Source of the DNA: Trebouxia sp. TZW2008
Lineage: Eukaryota > Chlorophyta > Trebouxiophyceae > Trebouxiales > Trebouxiaceae
Direction: 5' to 3'
Length of the DNA: 64,000 nt
Assembly (NCBI GenBank): GCA_002118135.1
Contig: BDIU01000149.1
Location: 62,375 to 126,374 of the forward strand
This document shows positions 23,001-34,403 of the stretch, piece by piece; positions within the stretch are counted from its first letter, which is position 1, and every line of letters starts with the position of its first letter. Position numbers and translations under genes: made by a program. The notes under the pieces were generated by a model. That model was not told the origin of the DNA. It saw only the letters and a program-made list of their open reading frames with translations, and did no database searches.

Positions 23001-26000
23001 GTGTAGGGCTGACTGCTGCTGGGTGTGCCTGCATGGCTTGCTGGGCTGATGATCTGCTGAGGACTGGTATGACTGTAGCTGGATGGCGTGGCATACACAG
23101 ACAAACCCATCCATGGCCCTGCAAAACCACACAATGCTTACTCACTTGTAATGATTTCAAACATCTCTAAGCTAGCTGAGTGCTAGTTGGTGGCAGTGGC
23201 ACTGCAGACATAGCAGATGTAGGGCTAATTGCTGCTGGGTGTGCCTGCATGGCTTACTGGGCTGATCATCTGCTAAGGACTGGCATGACTGTAGCTGGAT
23301 GGCGTGGCATACACTGATGGACCCAGCCATGGATCTGCAAATAGGCCGCACCATTACTTCACCAGTCAGTGTGCCTGCATGGCTCGCTGGGCGGCTCACC
23401 TGGTGAGGTTTGGCAAGACTGTAAGCTGAAGGGGTGGCACACACAGATGAACCCATCCATGGCCCTGCAATAGTCCACACTGTTTTGTTTGATGGTAATG
23501 AGTGAATGTAGCTACACACTAGGTGAGTGCCTGCTGAGGGCTGGCATGACTACAGCCTGATGGCGTGCCATAGACAGATGAACCCGTCCATGGACCTGCA
23601 AACTTGTGTGAATCAAAAGACAAATGAAAACTTCCGGACTGATCTGAGATATCGGTGCTATAGTGCATCGCTTTATCAGTGGTACAAAAATTGCTCACTG
23701 CTGGCTCGTACTGTACACTAGGGGTGATTGCACAACTGCGTTCCAGCACCAGCAGGTGGTCATGCAGGTGTTGCAACAAACATGCTCAAGCATCAAAACA
23801 ACAGCTGTGAAGACAGAAAAGTCATGGTAAAAGATGGTCGTACAGACTTGCCCACAGGTCAACACAGCTCATGTTTAGCATCACAAAAGCTATCCATACA
23901 GGTTGTATCAGTCACCTGGTGGCAGGTGACCATTGGATTGCAAGCTGTTAGGAGGTGTTTGCTGATTGGCAGTTGGCCTGTGGCTTGTGACAGGGGTGGC
24001 TGGGCAGGGCGGGATGAGGTAGGGGTCCCCCCTCCTGGCAGGGGACCCCACCAGACCCCCTTGTGGGGACTGTATTTGCCTGCATGGAGTCACAGTGTTG
24101 AAGCTGACAGCAAATCAGAGCCATTGGCAATCAGGTCAATTGTGTCATGTTTGACCTACATGCGTTTGAGATGTGGTTTTGATTGTGCGGTCAGAAACAA
24201 GGGCCTGCTCTGCTCTTCGCATATTTGATTTAGCAAAGGCTTCAAATGATTCCGGGTATGGGCCACAAGGCCTAGGCATACATGATGAAGATGGATGCTT
24301 CCCATCAAATGCAGTTGACTGTGATCAAACATCAAACAGCACCTTAGAGGACAGAGTTTATGATTGCAACTTCGTACCACAGTGAGCATTTGCATGCAGA
24401 CACGTCTACTCACTGACAACATGGGTAGACACACACTGCCAGAGCGTAAGGTAGAGCATACCGTCTTGGCCACCTGTCTGCTGAGTATGGGAATGGCTTT
24501 CTGGCAGGGGACTGAAAGTTCATGTCAGCGGTCTGTGGTGGGTGGGGTGGGGTGAAAGGGGGCCGCCTAGGGGTTGTATCATATGTACGGGGATGCTGGT
24601 AGCTGTGGCTGTTGTTGGCTGCTCTGTGGCGAGCCACCATCCTCTGATGCTTATAGCCCTTGTAGTGATCCTGCACAGTTACCTTTATCAGCATCCCAAA
24701 CACGATGCTCATGAAATGCAGCTCCAGTGGAACATTTGGCAGCACACTCAGCATGAAAGTGCTCAAAGGAGTGACGGTTGGCTGCTCTCTGGCAAGTAGC
24801 AATCCTCTGACACTGTCATGTATCAAATCACCAGCCTCTGATGCTTGTAGCCTCTGTACTGGTCCTGCACAGTCAACCTCATCACTGTTCAAGCTGTATT
24901 GGGACAATGCATTGCAGTTCCATTGAAGCCGCAGGCTATCGACTGATGAGAAAATGAGCATGGAAGTGCTGAAAGACGTGGCCCTTGACTGTCCTGTGGC
25001 GACCACTCTCTCATGCTTACAATATATGTAGTAGTCCTGCACAGTCGCTCCCATCAGCACCCAAGATAGAGAGTAACAACAGCAGTCTACTGAAGCCACA
25101 AGCTATCCATCAAACACAATCAGCATGGAAGCACAGATGGGGACTGCTGACCTCAAGATTTCTGGCACTGGTAGCAGGCACGCCACAAACTTCACATTTC
25201 CACAGCACAGCTTCAACCCCATCCAGAGCCCCCTCCCACCCCCCTTCCACCCCAGCCTGCTGCAACAGGGCTGCTGAGCTCCAGTACTCAGTCAAACAGC
25301 CCTGCCCTTGCAGCTGCTGCAGGCACTTCTGGGCAGCTGCTGCCTCAGCTGCTGCTGCGTCAGGGCTGACTGAGCCTTGTACGGAGTCAGTAATGCGACA
25401 GCCGCCTGGAAGCTGAACTGTAGCTGTGTAGGAAGATGGGCTGTGCTGAGTGACTTTGTATGTAGGAGATTGGCCTGCAATAACAATCACATTAAAAACA
25501 GACTGCGAGATCCGACACAAGTACCAGGTTCGTGTGCCGCATGTCCTGTCTCGCCATACCAGCTTGTTCTGCATGTGACAGTAAGGACGATTCTGCATGT
25601 ATCAAGTTGATCTGCAGGCACAGGCAGCCTTTGTCCAGATGCTCAGAATGAAGACTGGTCATATTGAGCTTAGAAAGTCATGTGCCCATTGCACATTTGA
25701 TCAATCAATAGAATTTACAGTCCGGGACAGGGAGCCAGATATGAGTCATCAGACGTCCTGGCCTGAAAGCACAGGTGAATGTGTTTGGCAACCAAAGACA
25801 GCTGAGCAGAGTTTGCCTCAGTATATCGAGCTTTGGAAATCACGTGCCTATTGCATGTCGAGCTTTGATAGCAGGCTTGAATTGCTGGTTGCTTGCATCT
25901 TGCAAGCACATGCGTGGCAACCACTCAGTAAAAGCCTTGACTGCAAAAAGAACACCAATTAAAACATTTTGCCACATGAAGCATGCTGGCAAAGCAAGCA

Positions 26001-29000
26001 AAGCACATACAAGTACAGCATGCCTGTCCGGTCCAGGGACCACATGCTTGCCAAATCACTGGCGTGAGGAGACATGCAGAACAGAGATGACTGCAGCAAC
26101 TGCAGCATACCTGTCAGGTCCAGACACCACATGCTGAGAACAATGCCTGCCATGTCAGTGCTGCACTCAGCGTCTTTCAGCTGGAGAAGAGTGGTCTCAA
26201 AAGCTGCATTGCCATTCATGACCAGCTGACAAACTGCCTGCAGCAGTGAAAACGCTGAGCACGCCAACATGTCACACAATGGAGCGCAAGTTGAGCTGCC
26301 ATAAGCAGCAGCAATGCTGCAATCTATTGCCTGCAGACATGGAGGACAAGAGCTTGAAAATATGGGCAAAATGGGCAGGCTGCTTTGGTCAGTTGTTGTC
26401 AATCTGCAGGTACATGAAAACAAATTTTGTGGCTGCTGACAGCGCCAGCTTCTGCTGTCTCTCCGCCCTTCCTCACGTACCACTCCAGCTGAAAGTCACA
26501 AAGGCAAGTATGTCCAGTCAAAAGATCAGCACATGTGCAAACAGTCACAATCTGACCTTGACAAGCTGCTCTTCTTTGCGCAATGCAGCCAGCTCGCTCT
26601 CCTGCTTTGCAGAGTCAAACAGGACCACATATTTGCCCCCAGGTGCCAAGCAGTCATCTCTGCTGTGGCTCAAGGCTGTCACGGTGTTCAAGCAGTCAAA
26701 CCTGCAGCAGTGAACCAAGTCAGAACACACGTCATCGGCAGAGGGAGACATGAATGGCTTTTTCATGTGCTGAATAGAAAATTGTGCCCTGCTGCCTAAT
26801 CTGCTTTCAGGTACCAAGCAGTCATCTCTGCTGTGGCTTGACGCTGTCATAGTGTTCAAACAATCAAATCTGCAGCAGAGCACAAAAAGAAAATGACTGT
26901 TGCCGACAGGTGGACAAGTGAGGAGCATTTGCGGCACCAAATGTTGAATGCAAAACCAGTTCCAGCTGCCCTGCGTCCTGAAAGCAAACATTGTGTCATG
27001 TAGAAGCTGAGCAACAACTAGATTTTTGTATGCTGGGACTCTTGCAAGCACTGTTTGAGCAGAGACGGAAAGCATGCCTGAATCACCAAAAATATATGCA
27101 GATCGTCAATGCCACAAATGACTCCAAACATGGTATATTGCACAATTTTGCAAATTTGACTTCATCTGCTTCAACAGGTCATCTCCCCAGCAGCAAAATG
27201 ACAACTGAATGGTCGTAAGAAAGTTGCAGGTGAGAAAGCAATGTCTCACCTGATGACCAAATCGCATGCTGGCAGATCATGAGCGCCCTCACTGCCAGCC
27301 ACTGCTATAAGCACATTGCCCTTGCCCAGTTGCAAGTCTTTCAAGACCTGCTGCTGCTGCAACACATCGCCTAGAAGCACAAGCGGTCGCCAGGCTGCAG
27401 CGACAGCTGCTTCTTCACTAGCAATCAGGTCAGCAAGCCTGCAGTTGGAATGGCACAATTCAGCTGGCACGCTTTGCAGGGTGCACAATGTGCAATGCAT
27501 ACTAGGAGAAGAGCACTTGGTGGCAGTGGCTGCATCCTGACTGCCAATCAGGTCAGCAAGCCTGCAAGCAACACCACGCAAGTCTTTCAGAGCCTACAGC
27601 TTCTGTGACACATTGCCCAAAAGAAGAAGCGGCTGCCAGGCTGTGGCAATAGCTGTATGCTCACTGGCAATCAGCTGAGCAAGCCTGCAAGCAACACAGT
27701 ACCCCTCAGCTGACGCTTTTGGTAGGCTGGGCAATACATACTGTCATATGACGCAGTGGAAAAGCAGTTGCTGGTCTGCTTAGTGAGATGACCTGCAAGC
27801 AACAACAAGTCATGTGGCAAACTTGACATTGTTGTGCTGTATTCTGCATTGGTTATCAATTGCTTACATGCATATCCAAGTCAGCCTGCGCACACATTTC
27901 CCAAAACATTCATGTTGCAGAGATTCATGTTCCTGTCAGTCACACAAGTTGATTGTGTGCATCAAGCATACGCAATCCAAGGCTTTCAGAGGAATTGTAT
28001 AAACTTGTCTTACCTGTTTGCTGTGGATGCCTCCCCAACAAAGATGACTGCCCTCTTTGAGTGGCTGGTCTCTACTGTACCATGGTCATCGTCTGCTGCA
28101 CCATGACTCACGGGATTGCCCAATCCTATTGCATGCTCATTGTGAGGGCCGTTTGGAAGATGCTCTGAAGCGGTACTGCTGTCAGCATGATTCTCTTCCT
28201 CCATGGCTGACTTGTTGCTTTGCTGAGTGTGATCAGGCGCATCTGTATCTCCACTGAACAAATCTGTGTCACTACGAGATTCCTGAATGCCACTGCTCTC
28301 CATCTTGACATAACTTGCTGAGGCATCTTTGCTGTGGCCGGCTGACTCTTCTGAGGCTACAGATACAGATGTGTTGATCCTGGCCTGCTCTTCCGATGCT
28401 GAGACTGAAGGAGTCTCGACCCTCAGCAGCTCTTCTGATGCTGTGACTGCAGGGGCCGTGTCTCTGACCAGCTCTTCTACTTCTGTAAATGCTGTGCCAT
28501 CAGCATCCTCATTTCTGACTTGACCAGCTGATACTTTGACTGCAGAGGGCTCCTTTCTGAGCGGCCCTTCTGACGCTGTTGATGCTGTGAATGAAGAACT
28601 TTCATCTCTGAGCAGCTGCATGAGGCAAGCAAGTCTAGAGCTGGTCATCAAGCCAGGGATGGCTTGCAGGTCGCCACTGCACAGCTCCTGAAACAGCGCA
28701 GCCTGCCCTAGCTGCTGCAGCAAATCCACAGTCACCGCACCCCACAGTTTGCTGTCACCCTCTAGCCTGCTTTGTAGCTCAGTCAAAGCGTCTGCTAGAG
28801 GGGCAAGCGCGGCAGAAGGCCCCAGCTCTTGCCCTGCCCTGCAGCATGCACCATCGCAGCTCTCATGCTTTGCTCAAACGCTTTTGACATAATCATGTAC
28901 ACGTTGTAGACAGCCCGCCCTAGCTGCTGCAGCAAATCCACAGCCACCGCACCCCACAGTTTACTGTTACCCTCTAGCCTGCTTTGCAGCTCAGTCAGAG

Positions 29001-32000
29001 CGTCTGCCAGAGGGGCAAGTGCGGCGGAAGGCCTCAGCTGTTGCCCTGCCCTGCAGCATGAACCAGCACAGCTCTCATGCCTGCTTAGAGTCTTCACGTG
29101 TCTTGTGCAATGAATCATGTACACATTGTAGAGAGCCATTTGGATAGCTGCTGCAGGAGATCAACAGTCTATGCATCCCACAGTTGGTTGTCAGCCTTGA
29201 ACTTGGATTGCAGCTCAGTCAGAGCATCTCTTAGATGAGCAAATGCAGCAGAAGGCCCCAGCTCCGCCCTGCCCTGTAACGAGACTTGGGTGTTGGGCAC
29301 TTTGACTTGAAATGCCCCTTTACCCACACCACAGGCAAAATTTTGCATTTGATCTTGCTATAATCTCTTTGTTTGACAGCTATGGCGAATGCAAAGTTTT
29401 GCTCATGATGGGGGAAAAAGAGCCATGTCAAACGAAGTTGCCGAGACCCCAAGTCTGCTACCACTGGCATCCTCAGCAGCTCTTGGAGGGGCAGAACCCT
29501 TATGAGAGGGAGGGGCGGGGGGTGTTTGGGGTGGAGGGGGCCAAGCACGACGAAGCCCTCATGGGTGGATCACCAGCAAAGCTTTCATGCCTGCTCAGGA
29601 AACTCACGCACCATTCAGACCCATTGTAGTGAGATTGCAGGGTTCAATTGAGTCTACATGCAGCAAATCGACTGTGTCCATGCAGTCTTGTCACCTGGCT
29701 CTACATTCTCAAGAATGAGTTTGACACATGCCAAAGAGCCTTTTGCTTTTGATCTTAATTGGGAAAAGTCGCTTTTGGGACGGCTTCTGAGGGGACCGGC
29801 TCAGAACACCTTTGTCTTTTTCTTGCCCTATATCCAAAGCTTGATGCTGCGGGGGTACAGGAAAAAGGGAAAAAACCAAAAGTTCTTTGAATTTGATGAT
29901 GTGTCACCTGTAGGCTTGGCAGCAGCCCTGAAGGTGGCGTAGGAGGGCTACCCACTGGGGGGCCTGAGGGGGGCTGCTGTGCTTGCTGGCCTGTTCAGCT
30001 ACCTTGAGGGCCTCTGACAGCAGCAGATTGGAGGGCATGCGCGCTGATGCTGCCCAATGTGCGTCTGCCATAAAGGAAATGTAGGAAGCTGAATTGGCAG
30101 CAGGCACCAACCTGCAGGTTGCAAGACATTGTGGTCATCTGCAAGATTTGGCGCTGTCAGCAGGCATCAAGTTGCACTGTGCATGATCTCACGTTGCAGC
30201 TGATGCAGAGGACAAGCCTACTTTTGCCTTCTGAAAGCTCAGGGGCCAGACAGGGCTTGGCACAGCAATCAGCTTGCAGTTTGAGCTGGACTGCGTGGGC
30301 TGACAAAACACACAAGGCCAACAGCAGGCCTGTCCAGAATTTGGTGTATTCCATAGTTCAAAAATGTTGGACAGCGGTTTGAACAGTCAAACAGATTGCC
30401 CAAACTCACTCAAGCCCAACCACACTATTGCAGTAATGAAGTTTCAGCAGTCACAGCAAACTTGCACAGGTGTGAGACATGACTTGCAAGAAGCTCAGAC
30501 TGTTTGGCGTGTGATTTGTTGCAGGTCGAAAAGCATGGCAAGGGTAGGATAGTAGCTGCAGACTCACTTGCCGAAGCCTTCAAAGCCATGGGCTTCCAGC
30601 AGGTGTGACAGGCCGTCACAGTAGACATGCAGCAGGTACAGCAGGTTGCCCTCACTCCTGGCAGCCTCCACCATGTGCACCTCCACCTGCATGTCTCACA
30701 GCATTAGGAACTTCAGGTTTCAAAGAAGCCTCAGATCAAGGGTATCAGCCGTGCACGCTCTGATCATCAGCCAAGTAGTTTTTGCTGGCAAACCGGAAGA
30801 TCAAACATATGCGCTGAGCACATTGCCACAACCATGACAGAAGACTAGGCTGTCACCAGGGCGTTTGCCAACAGCTTATTGCAGCAAACTGCCACTGCCA
30901 GTTGATGCTTGCTTATAGAAGACATTCAGCCTGCACAGGATGGCAATCACACTCTGTGTCAGATGTCAAGCGAGGCTTGCAGGCATGGTGGGACAGGCAA
31001 ACTTGCCATGATCATGGCATTCTAAGAAGTAAAGTACAAGTGGATGTGCCATATCTGCCTCTGTGTTTGGCTCCTTGCTGACCCTCCAGGAGGCGTCTTA
31101 CAGCATGCTGCAAGAACAGCGCGAGACAAGAGACAGAGACAGATACAGTTCAACACCTCTTGCTTCCCAGATACAGCACACACTCTGCTGGTCTTGTTGT
31201 GAAATCTGAATGGCTGAGCAAGGCACATGTGCACTTGTGGCAAGCACTCAAGGTCGCTGCTAACACCTTGCAAGGAGCCATGACGACCAGCCAAAGAACA
31301 TCACAGGCTGGTCATGACATGACTGACATCGACTTGTTGTACCTGGGCTCGGTGCAGGTACTGCAGGCGCAAGGATGCTGCTGGGACTTTGCAATTGGTG
31401 CAACATGCAAGGTCCTGGCAGCAGGAGAAATCTGGATGCAATGTAACTGGGCTTGATGCAGGCACTGCCCAGAACCTTGCGAGGAGTTAGACCAATGCAA
31501 GATTTTAGCAGCGCTACTGGCATGGGCTAGATGCAGGCACTTCAAGACCTTGCACTCAGTGAAAGATGCAAATTCTCAACAGCAGGAGTGACGTAGGCCT
31601 GATGCACGAGAGCTTGGTGCAGGCGCTGCTCAAGACCTTGCATTTGATGGTGCATGAAACATTTCAGCAGCAGCAATGACAGCGGCTTTGTTCATCTTGC
31701 AATTGGTCATACGTGCAAGATTTCAGCAGCAGCAGGATCAACATGTACCTGGGCTTGGCGCAGGCGCTGTTCAAGGCTGGCCAGCTGGGCCTGAGGCATC
31801 ACCACTTTGGCTCTCAGCATGCACCATGCAATGATTTTGCTGCAAATGGGTCAACGCTTGAGCAAGTTGTCTGTACCTGGGCTTGATGCAGCCGCTGTTC
31901 ACGGCTTGCCAGCTGGGCCTAAGGAGTGAACACCTTGGCTCTCAGCATGCATGTCTTAATAATTCTGTCACAAATGGGTCAAAGCTTGATCAAGTCATAT

Positions 32001-34403
32001 GTACCTTGGCTTGGTGCAGGCGCTGTTCAAGGCTGGCCAGTTGGGCCTGAGGAGTGACCACTTTGGCTCTCAGCATGCTGCAGATATCCGTAATGCCTCG
32101 CCGCACCCGCTCAAAGTTGGAGTGCTTGCCCTTGCCTGGGGACCCCACCAGCCCCACCAGCTGCAGCAGTGCAGCATGTAAGCTTGTTCACCTCAGCATA
32201 GGTTGCCCCTCAAAGAGGTGCTGGCCCAAATGCTGACATCGGGTGCTGTTGCAAGCGCTGATCAAGGCAGCAAGTCCGTCAAAAATCACAATCCCCAGAT
32301 AGGACCTGGTTTCAATACTGTGCAAATTTAGTTCCTGTGTGCCTGTGCGCATATGCATTCTTGATTACAATAACAGTCACTACACAAAGCTGACACTTCT
32401 TGGGCACATTGACTACAAGCACAACAGGGACACAGGCTGAGAGTCTGACCTTTGGTGCAGCTTCAGAAGCCAAGGTTCAGTGAAAGTCCTTGAGTATGGG
32501 GTTCTTGGGATGGTCCATAAAGGCATGGTGGACTGTACTTAGGATACTCAACATCACTAAATGCTTGCAACACTCCACAGCTTCAATGCAACTGGCGCAG
32601 CAATATTGGCTGAGAGGTTGACCTTTGTCGCAGCCTCAAGAGCCAAGGTCCAGTGGAAGTCCTTGACAGCATGGTGTACTTGATCCAGGATCATCATTGC
32701 TAAGTGTACTTGGCATCCAAAGGACAGCTTTGACGTGACTGGGAAAGGACACATGCTGAGGATCTGACCTTAGGCGCAGCCTCAGGGGCCAGAGTCCAGT
32801 GAAAGTCCTTGAGAATGGTACTCATGGGGTGATCCTTGACAGCATGGTGCACCTCATCCAGGATGATCAGGCTAGCCATGCCTAGGTCTGCTACTCCCTG
32901 CTGTAGCAGCTGCAGGTACAAGCTGGCAGGGAAGAAGAGCACCTGCTGCCTCTGAAACTCCAGGCCAAAGTTGCACCACTCGGCTGAAGCACAGTACCTG
33001 CACGTGCAAGAACACAAAGGTGTCTAGTTTGGCCGGATGCAGAGAGCTGCCTCTGGAAGTCCAGGCCAAAGTTGGCATCTCGCAGCTGCAGCATAGAACT
33101 TGCAAATGCAAGAATGCAAAGGTGTGCAGTTTTGCTGAAACTCCAAGCCATTATTGTACCATTCAGCTGCAGCACCACGCCTGTATATGCAGGCTTGCAA
33201 AGGTGTCTAATTTGCTTGAGGCAAATTGCTGCCGCTGAAATTCCGGCCAGAGTTGCGACAAACATCTGCAGCACAGCAGCTGCACACGCAGTCAGAGCTG
33301 TTCCAACTGCTGAATAGTGATTTGGTCATGAGTCATTGCAATGTATGAGCATCAGCGACGACGGCATCTATTGCCATTTGTAAAATTTGGGTGCTTTCGC
33401 TTGAAGCAGAGCAATTTTGGAGCATGCTTGCATTGCAGGTCGATGCGGTCTATTCTGTCAGCGTGTGGTGCCCATGTGTAAAGGTGTCCAGAGGGCAGGC
33501 GCAGACTCAACAGCAAGCAGTTTGCAATGTCAAGCATGCCACAGCTCTGCTAGGATTATGACAGCAAAGCATATTGACTTGGCTGCTCACAGAAGAAGCT
33601 GAGTACAGAATTCATTGCACCTTGTGTTGGTCTTGACGTTGTGCTCAGGGGCTGTTCTGGATGCATGGATGGATGGATGCATTGTTGTCTGTCTGCAAAT
33701 GCACGCTGTGGCTGACTGCAGACGCACCTGCCAATTGAAAAGCTGTGATAAGACTCGAAGGCAGCTGCCTGTTGGTACAAAAGGTGGACACGGTCAGTCA
33801 GGTAGATGACATGCTTCTTCTGATGAATCGCCAGCATCTGGCGAGCCACCTCAGCAGCTACCAGTGCTTGCTTTGTGCCTGTACAGTCACAGTTTGCAAG
33901 CTGTAGCCTTAAAGGCTGATTGCAGCCTTGAGCAACTGTCAGCATGAGCAACTTCCACAGTCACTGCAGCAGCTGGGCAGTTGCGGCCTACCTGACGGCA
34001 GAAACACAACACAATTGTCTGACTGCATGATGTTGTCAACGAGTTCCAGCTGATATGGCAGAAGCTGTGCTGCTGTGCCTTGCGTGTGTTGCAGCTTGTC
34101 AGAGTGCTGTGGCGCATCATTGAGTGATTTGCCTAACAGGTGCTGTGCATCATCAGCGCTTGTTGTGGCAGTTGGTGTCTGGCTTGTGGTGTGTGCAGTG
34201 GCTTTGGTCTGACCAGCATGGGTTGATCCTTGCTTGTGAGCTTGCAGCTGAGTCACAAGACTGGCATGGCTGTTGCTGATTTGCGTCAGCAGCACCGCCA
34301 GCGCGTTGGGAGAAGTGCTGTGTCGGAATGTCAAAGGTGCTGCCGGCTCCTGCTTTTCTTGCTCACAGGCTGCAGCGTCCTTGTCGGTGTGCAGGCCGAC
34401 CAT
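11074..34403 (-). CDS. Dicer/RIG-I-type helicase fused to Dicer-dimer domain and eight dsRNA-type zinc fingers
   Basis: Twenty-eight phase-consistent exons give 6720 coding nt, or 2239 residues. From the N terminus: SF2 helicase lobes (about 114-810) with a Ser/acidic insert between them, a Dicer-dimerisation (DUF283-like) domain (about 878-945), eight C-x2-C-x12-H-x5-H fingers (from about 974 to 1961), and a low-complexity Gly/Pro/Gln/Met tail to the stop at 11074. No PAZ or RNase III was found, so it should not cut RNA itself. DEVH in place of DECH, the domain order and the dimer fold place the helicase near Dicer/RIG-I. Fingers of this spacing (U1, JAZ, ZFR) bind dsRNA in known families. 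The likely role is dsRNA binding or sensing in RNA silencing (inference). Exons are detailed in the four sub-entries. The alternative, two adjacent genes, is disfavoured because exon 12 carries both the dimer domain and half of finger 1. Confidence 0.85.
12775..13350 (-). repeat. Four tandem copies of exon 26 (about 150-bp period)
   Basis: Blocks near 12790-12865, 12930-13015, 13080-13165 and 13225-13311 repeat the acceptor and body of exon 26 (GTAQGQAASRQ-like). At least one copy has an in-frame stop; another is open with matching phase and could be a cassette exon. Confidence 0.8.
14540..14890 (-). repeat. Two upstream copies of the 5' part of exon 25
   Basis: Both blocks encode variants of the DARSFQQHAARVAEMTDALL helix, and at least one keeps an upstream acceptor-like context. 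They stop matching before the zinc fingers. Confidence 0.8.
16181..17230 (-). repeat. 148-bp tandem array repeating the acceptor and 5' part of exon 23
   Basis: Seven extra units, about 147-150 bp each, follow the true exon 23 start. Each carries the intron end, a cacag acceptor and the segment coding for GDGLLSREPIGN, with few differences between units. The high similarity makes this the youngest array in the window. Most units lack the rest of the exon. Confidence 0.9.
17440..18065 (-). repeat. Exon 22 end copies on both sides
   Basis: Upstream of exon 22 (17830-18065) two blocks repeat its finger start (CPACGIAT-like, one with the second Cys changed). Downstream (about 17440-17525) a block repeats its last third (LAKASLMQAPTSL-like). 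The true exon lies between them. Confidence 0.75.
21255..21390 (-). repeat. Upstream copy of finger-3 exon
   Basis: This block encodes CPMCGVWTSSQLLLDAH and FKGRRH nearly unchanged, then drifts to a stop. Because it retains a full finger it could be used as an alternative exon. Confidence 0.8.
22385..23600 (-). repeat. Exon 15 end copies on both sides
   Basis: Upstream of the true exon, about four blocks (22985-23600) repeat its GPWMGSSVYATPSSYS start; some contain stops. Downstream, three blocks (22385-22690) repeat its ATSRKNYIAHLQ end with a donor. Confidence 0.8.
24474..26488 (-). other. Exons 10-13: linker, Dicer-dimer domain and zinc finger 1
   Basis: Exons: 26488-26414, 26237-26111, 25474-25152, 24670-24474. 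Exon 12 begins QSPTYKVTQHSPSSYTATV and continues LPGG...AAAAEAAAAQKCLQQL, the beta-beta-beta-alpha pattern of the Dicer dimerisation domain with its alanine-rich helix. In known Dicers this domain binds partner dsRBD proteins or RNA. The same exon runs on, through a Gly/Glu linker, into CEVCGVPATSARNLE. Exon 13 finishes finger 1 with DHYKGYKHQR. This one exon is direct evidence that the helicase module and the finger array form a single protein. Confidence 0.82.
24815..25035 (-). repeat. Two degenerate copies of exon 13 (second half of finger 1)
   Basis: Blocks near 24830-24870 and 24990-25045 encode DQYRGYKHQR- and DYYIYCKHER-like ends, each after a tgcag acceptor, upstream of the true exon. 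One soon meets a stop. Confidence 0.75.
26808..27700 (-). repeat. Upstream copies of helicase exons 8 and 9
   Basis: The block at 26808-26872 repeats the 5' part of exon 9, including the SHSRDDCL sequence. Blocks at about 27541-27565 and 27580-27690 repeat the 5' part of exon 8 (LADLI-like). All lie upstream of the exon they copy. Confidence 0.75.
28890..29275 (-). repeat. Two upstream copies of the 5' part of exon 7
   Basis: Both encode variants of ADALTELQSRLEGDSKLWGA, the second more decayed. They end before the Ser/Glu-rich insert. Confidence 0.75.
31330..31960 (-). repeat. About six downstream copies of the 3' end of exon 4
   Basis: Blocks repeat the AQLASLEQRLHQAK end of exon 4 together with the gtacat-type donor. 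Length and identity fall with distance from the exon. Confidence 0.8.
32450..33290 (-). repeat. Exon 3 end copies on both sides
   Basis: Three blocks upstream (about 33025-33290) repeat the NFGLEFQRQ start. Two blocks downstream (about 32450-32560 and 32600-32690) repeat the HHAVKDFHWTLAPEA end. The DEVH motif itself is complete only in the true exon. Confidence 0.8.

Larger units (their letters stand above)
17617..24079 (-). other. Exons 14-22: zinc fingers 2-6
   Basis: Exons: 24079-23916, 22939-22764, 21784-21676, 21217-21040, 20652-20489, 20076-19965, 19452-19202, 18900-18593, 17761-17617. Finger 2 is split over exons 15/16 (CYVCSATATSRKNYIAHLQ, then GRAH). Finger 3 is in exon 17 (CPMCGVWTSSQLLLDAH, FKGRRH). 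Finger 4 is in exon 18 (CEVCEVFATSEEQLAMH, NEGKKH). Finger 5 spans exons 19/20 (CTICGVTASSQEQFDYH, MAGQRH). Finger 6 is in exon 22 (CPACGIATTSEANLQDH, LGGRKH). Exons 20-21 are Ser/Pro/Ala-rich linkers containing RRSVSF. All fingers keep the x12/x5 spacing and the G-x-x-H end typical of U1/JAZ fingers. Confidence 0.8.
26557..34403 (-). other. Exons 1-9: Dicer-like SF2 helicase module
   Basis: Exons: 34403-33992, 33878-33728, 32997-32769, 32160-32005, 30686-30568, 30111-29908, 28838-28014, 27438-27250, 26701-26557. The start ATG at 34403 opens a 113-residue disordered lead. Then come LLPYQLELVDNIM (114-126), a Walker A position reading LPSGTKQALVA (135-145), ILDEVHHAV (233-241, motif II), and LVGSPGKGK (268-276, at the usual TASP site). 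The helical pincer/insert region includes LEQRLHQA and LLYLLHVYCDG. Exon 7 adds a long Ser/Glu-rich insert before RAVIFV (685-690, motif IV). Motif V reads VLIAVAGSEGAHDLP and is followed by CDLVIRFD. Motif VI reads LSHSRDDCLAPG (772-783), where active relatives carry QSRGRAR. The loss of GKT and of the second arginine suggests weak or absent ATPase activity. Confidence 0.82.

Noticed and set aside
11074..24079. Separate zinc-finger transcription-factor gene downstream of a helicase gene
   Set aside because: Exon 12 links the dimer domain to finger 1, phases run through, and x12/x5 spacing with G-x-x-H is the U1/JAZ type rather than DNA-binding Kruppel fingers.
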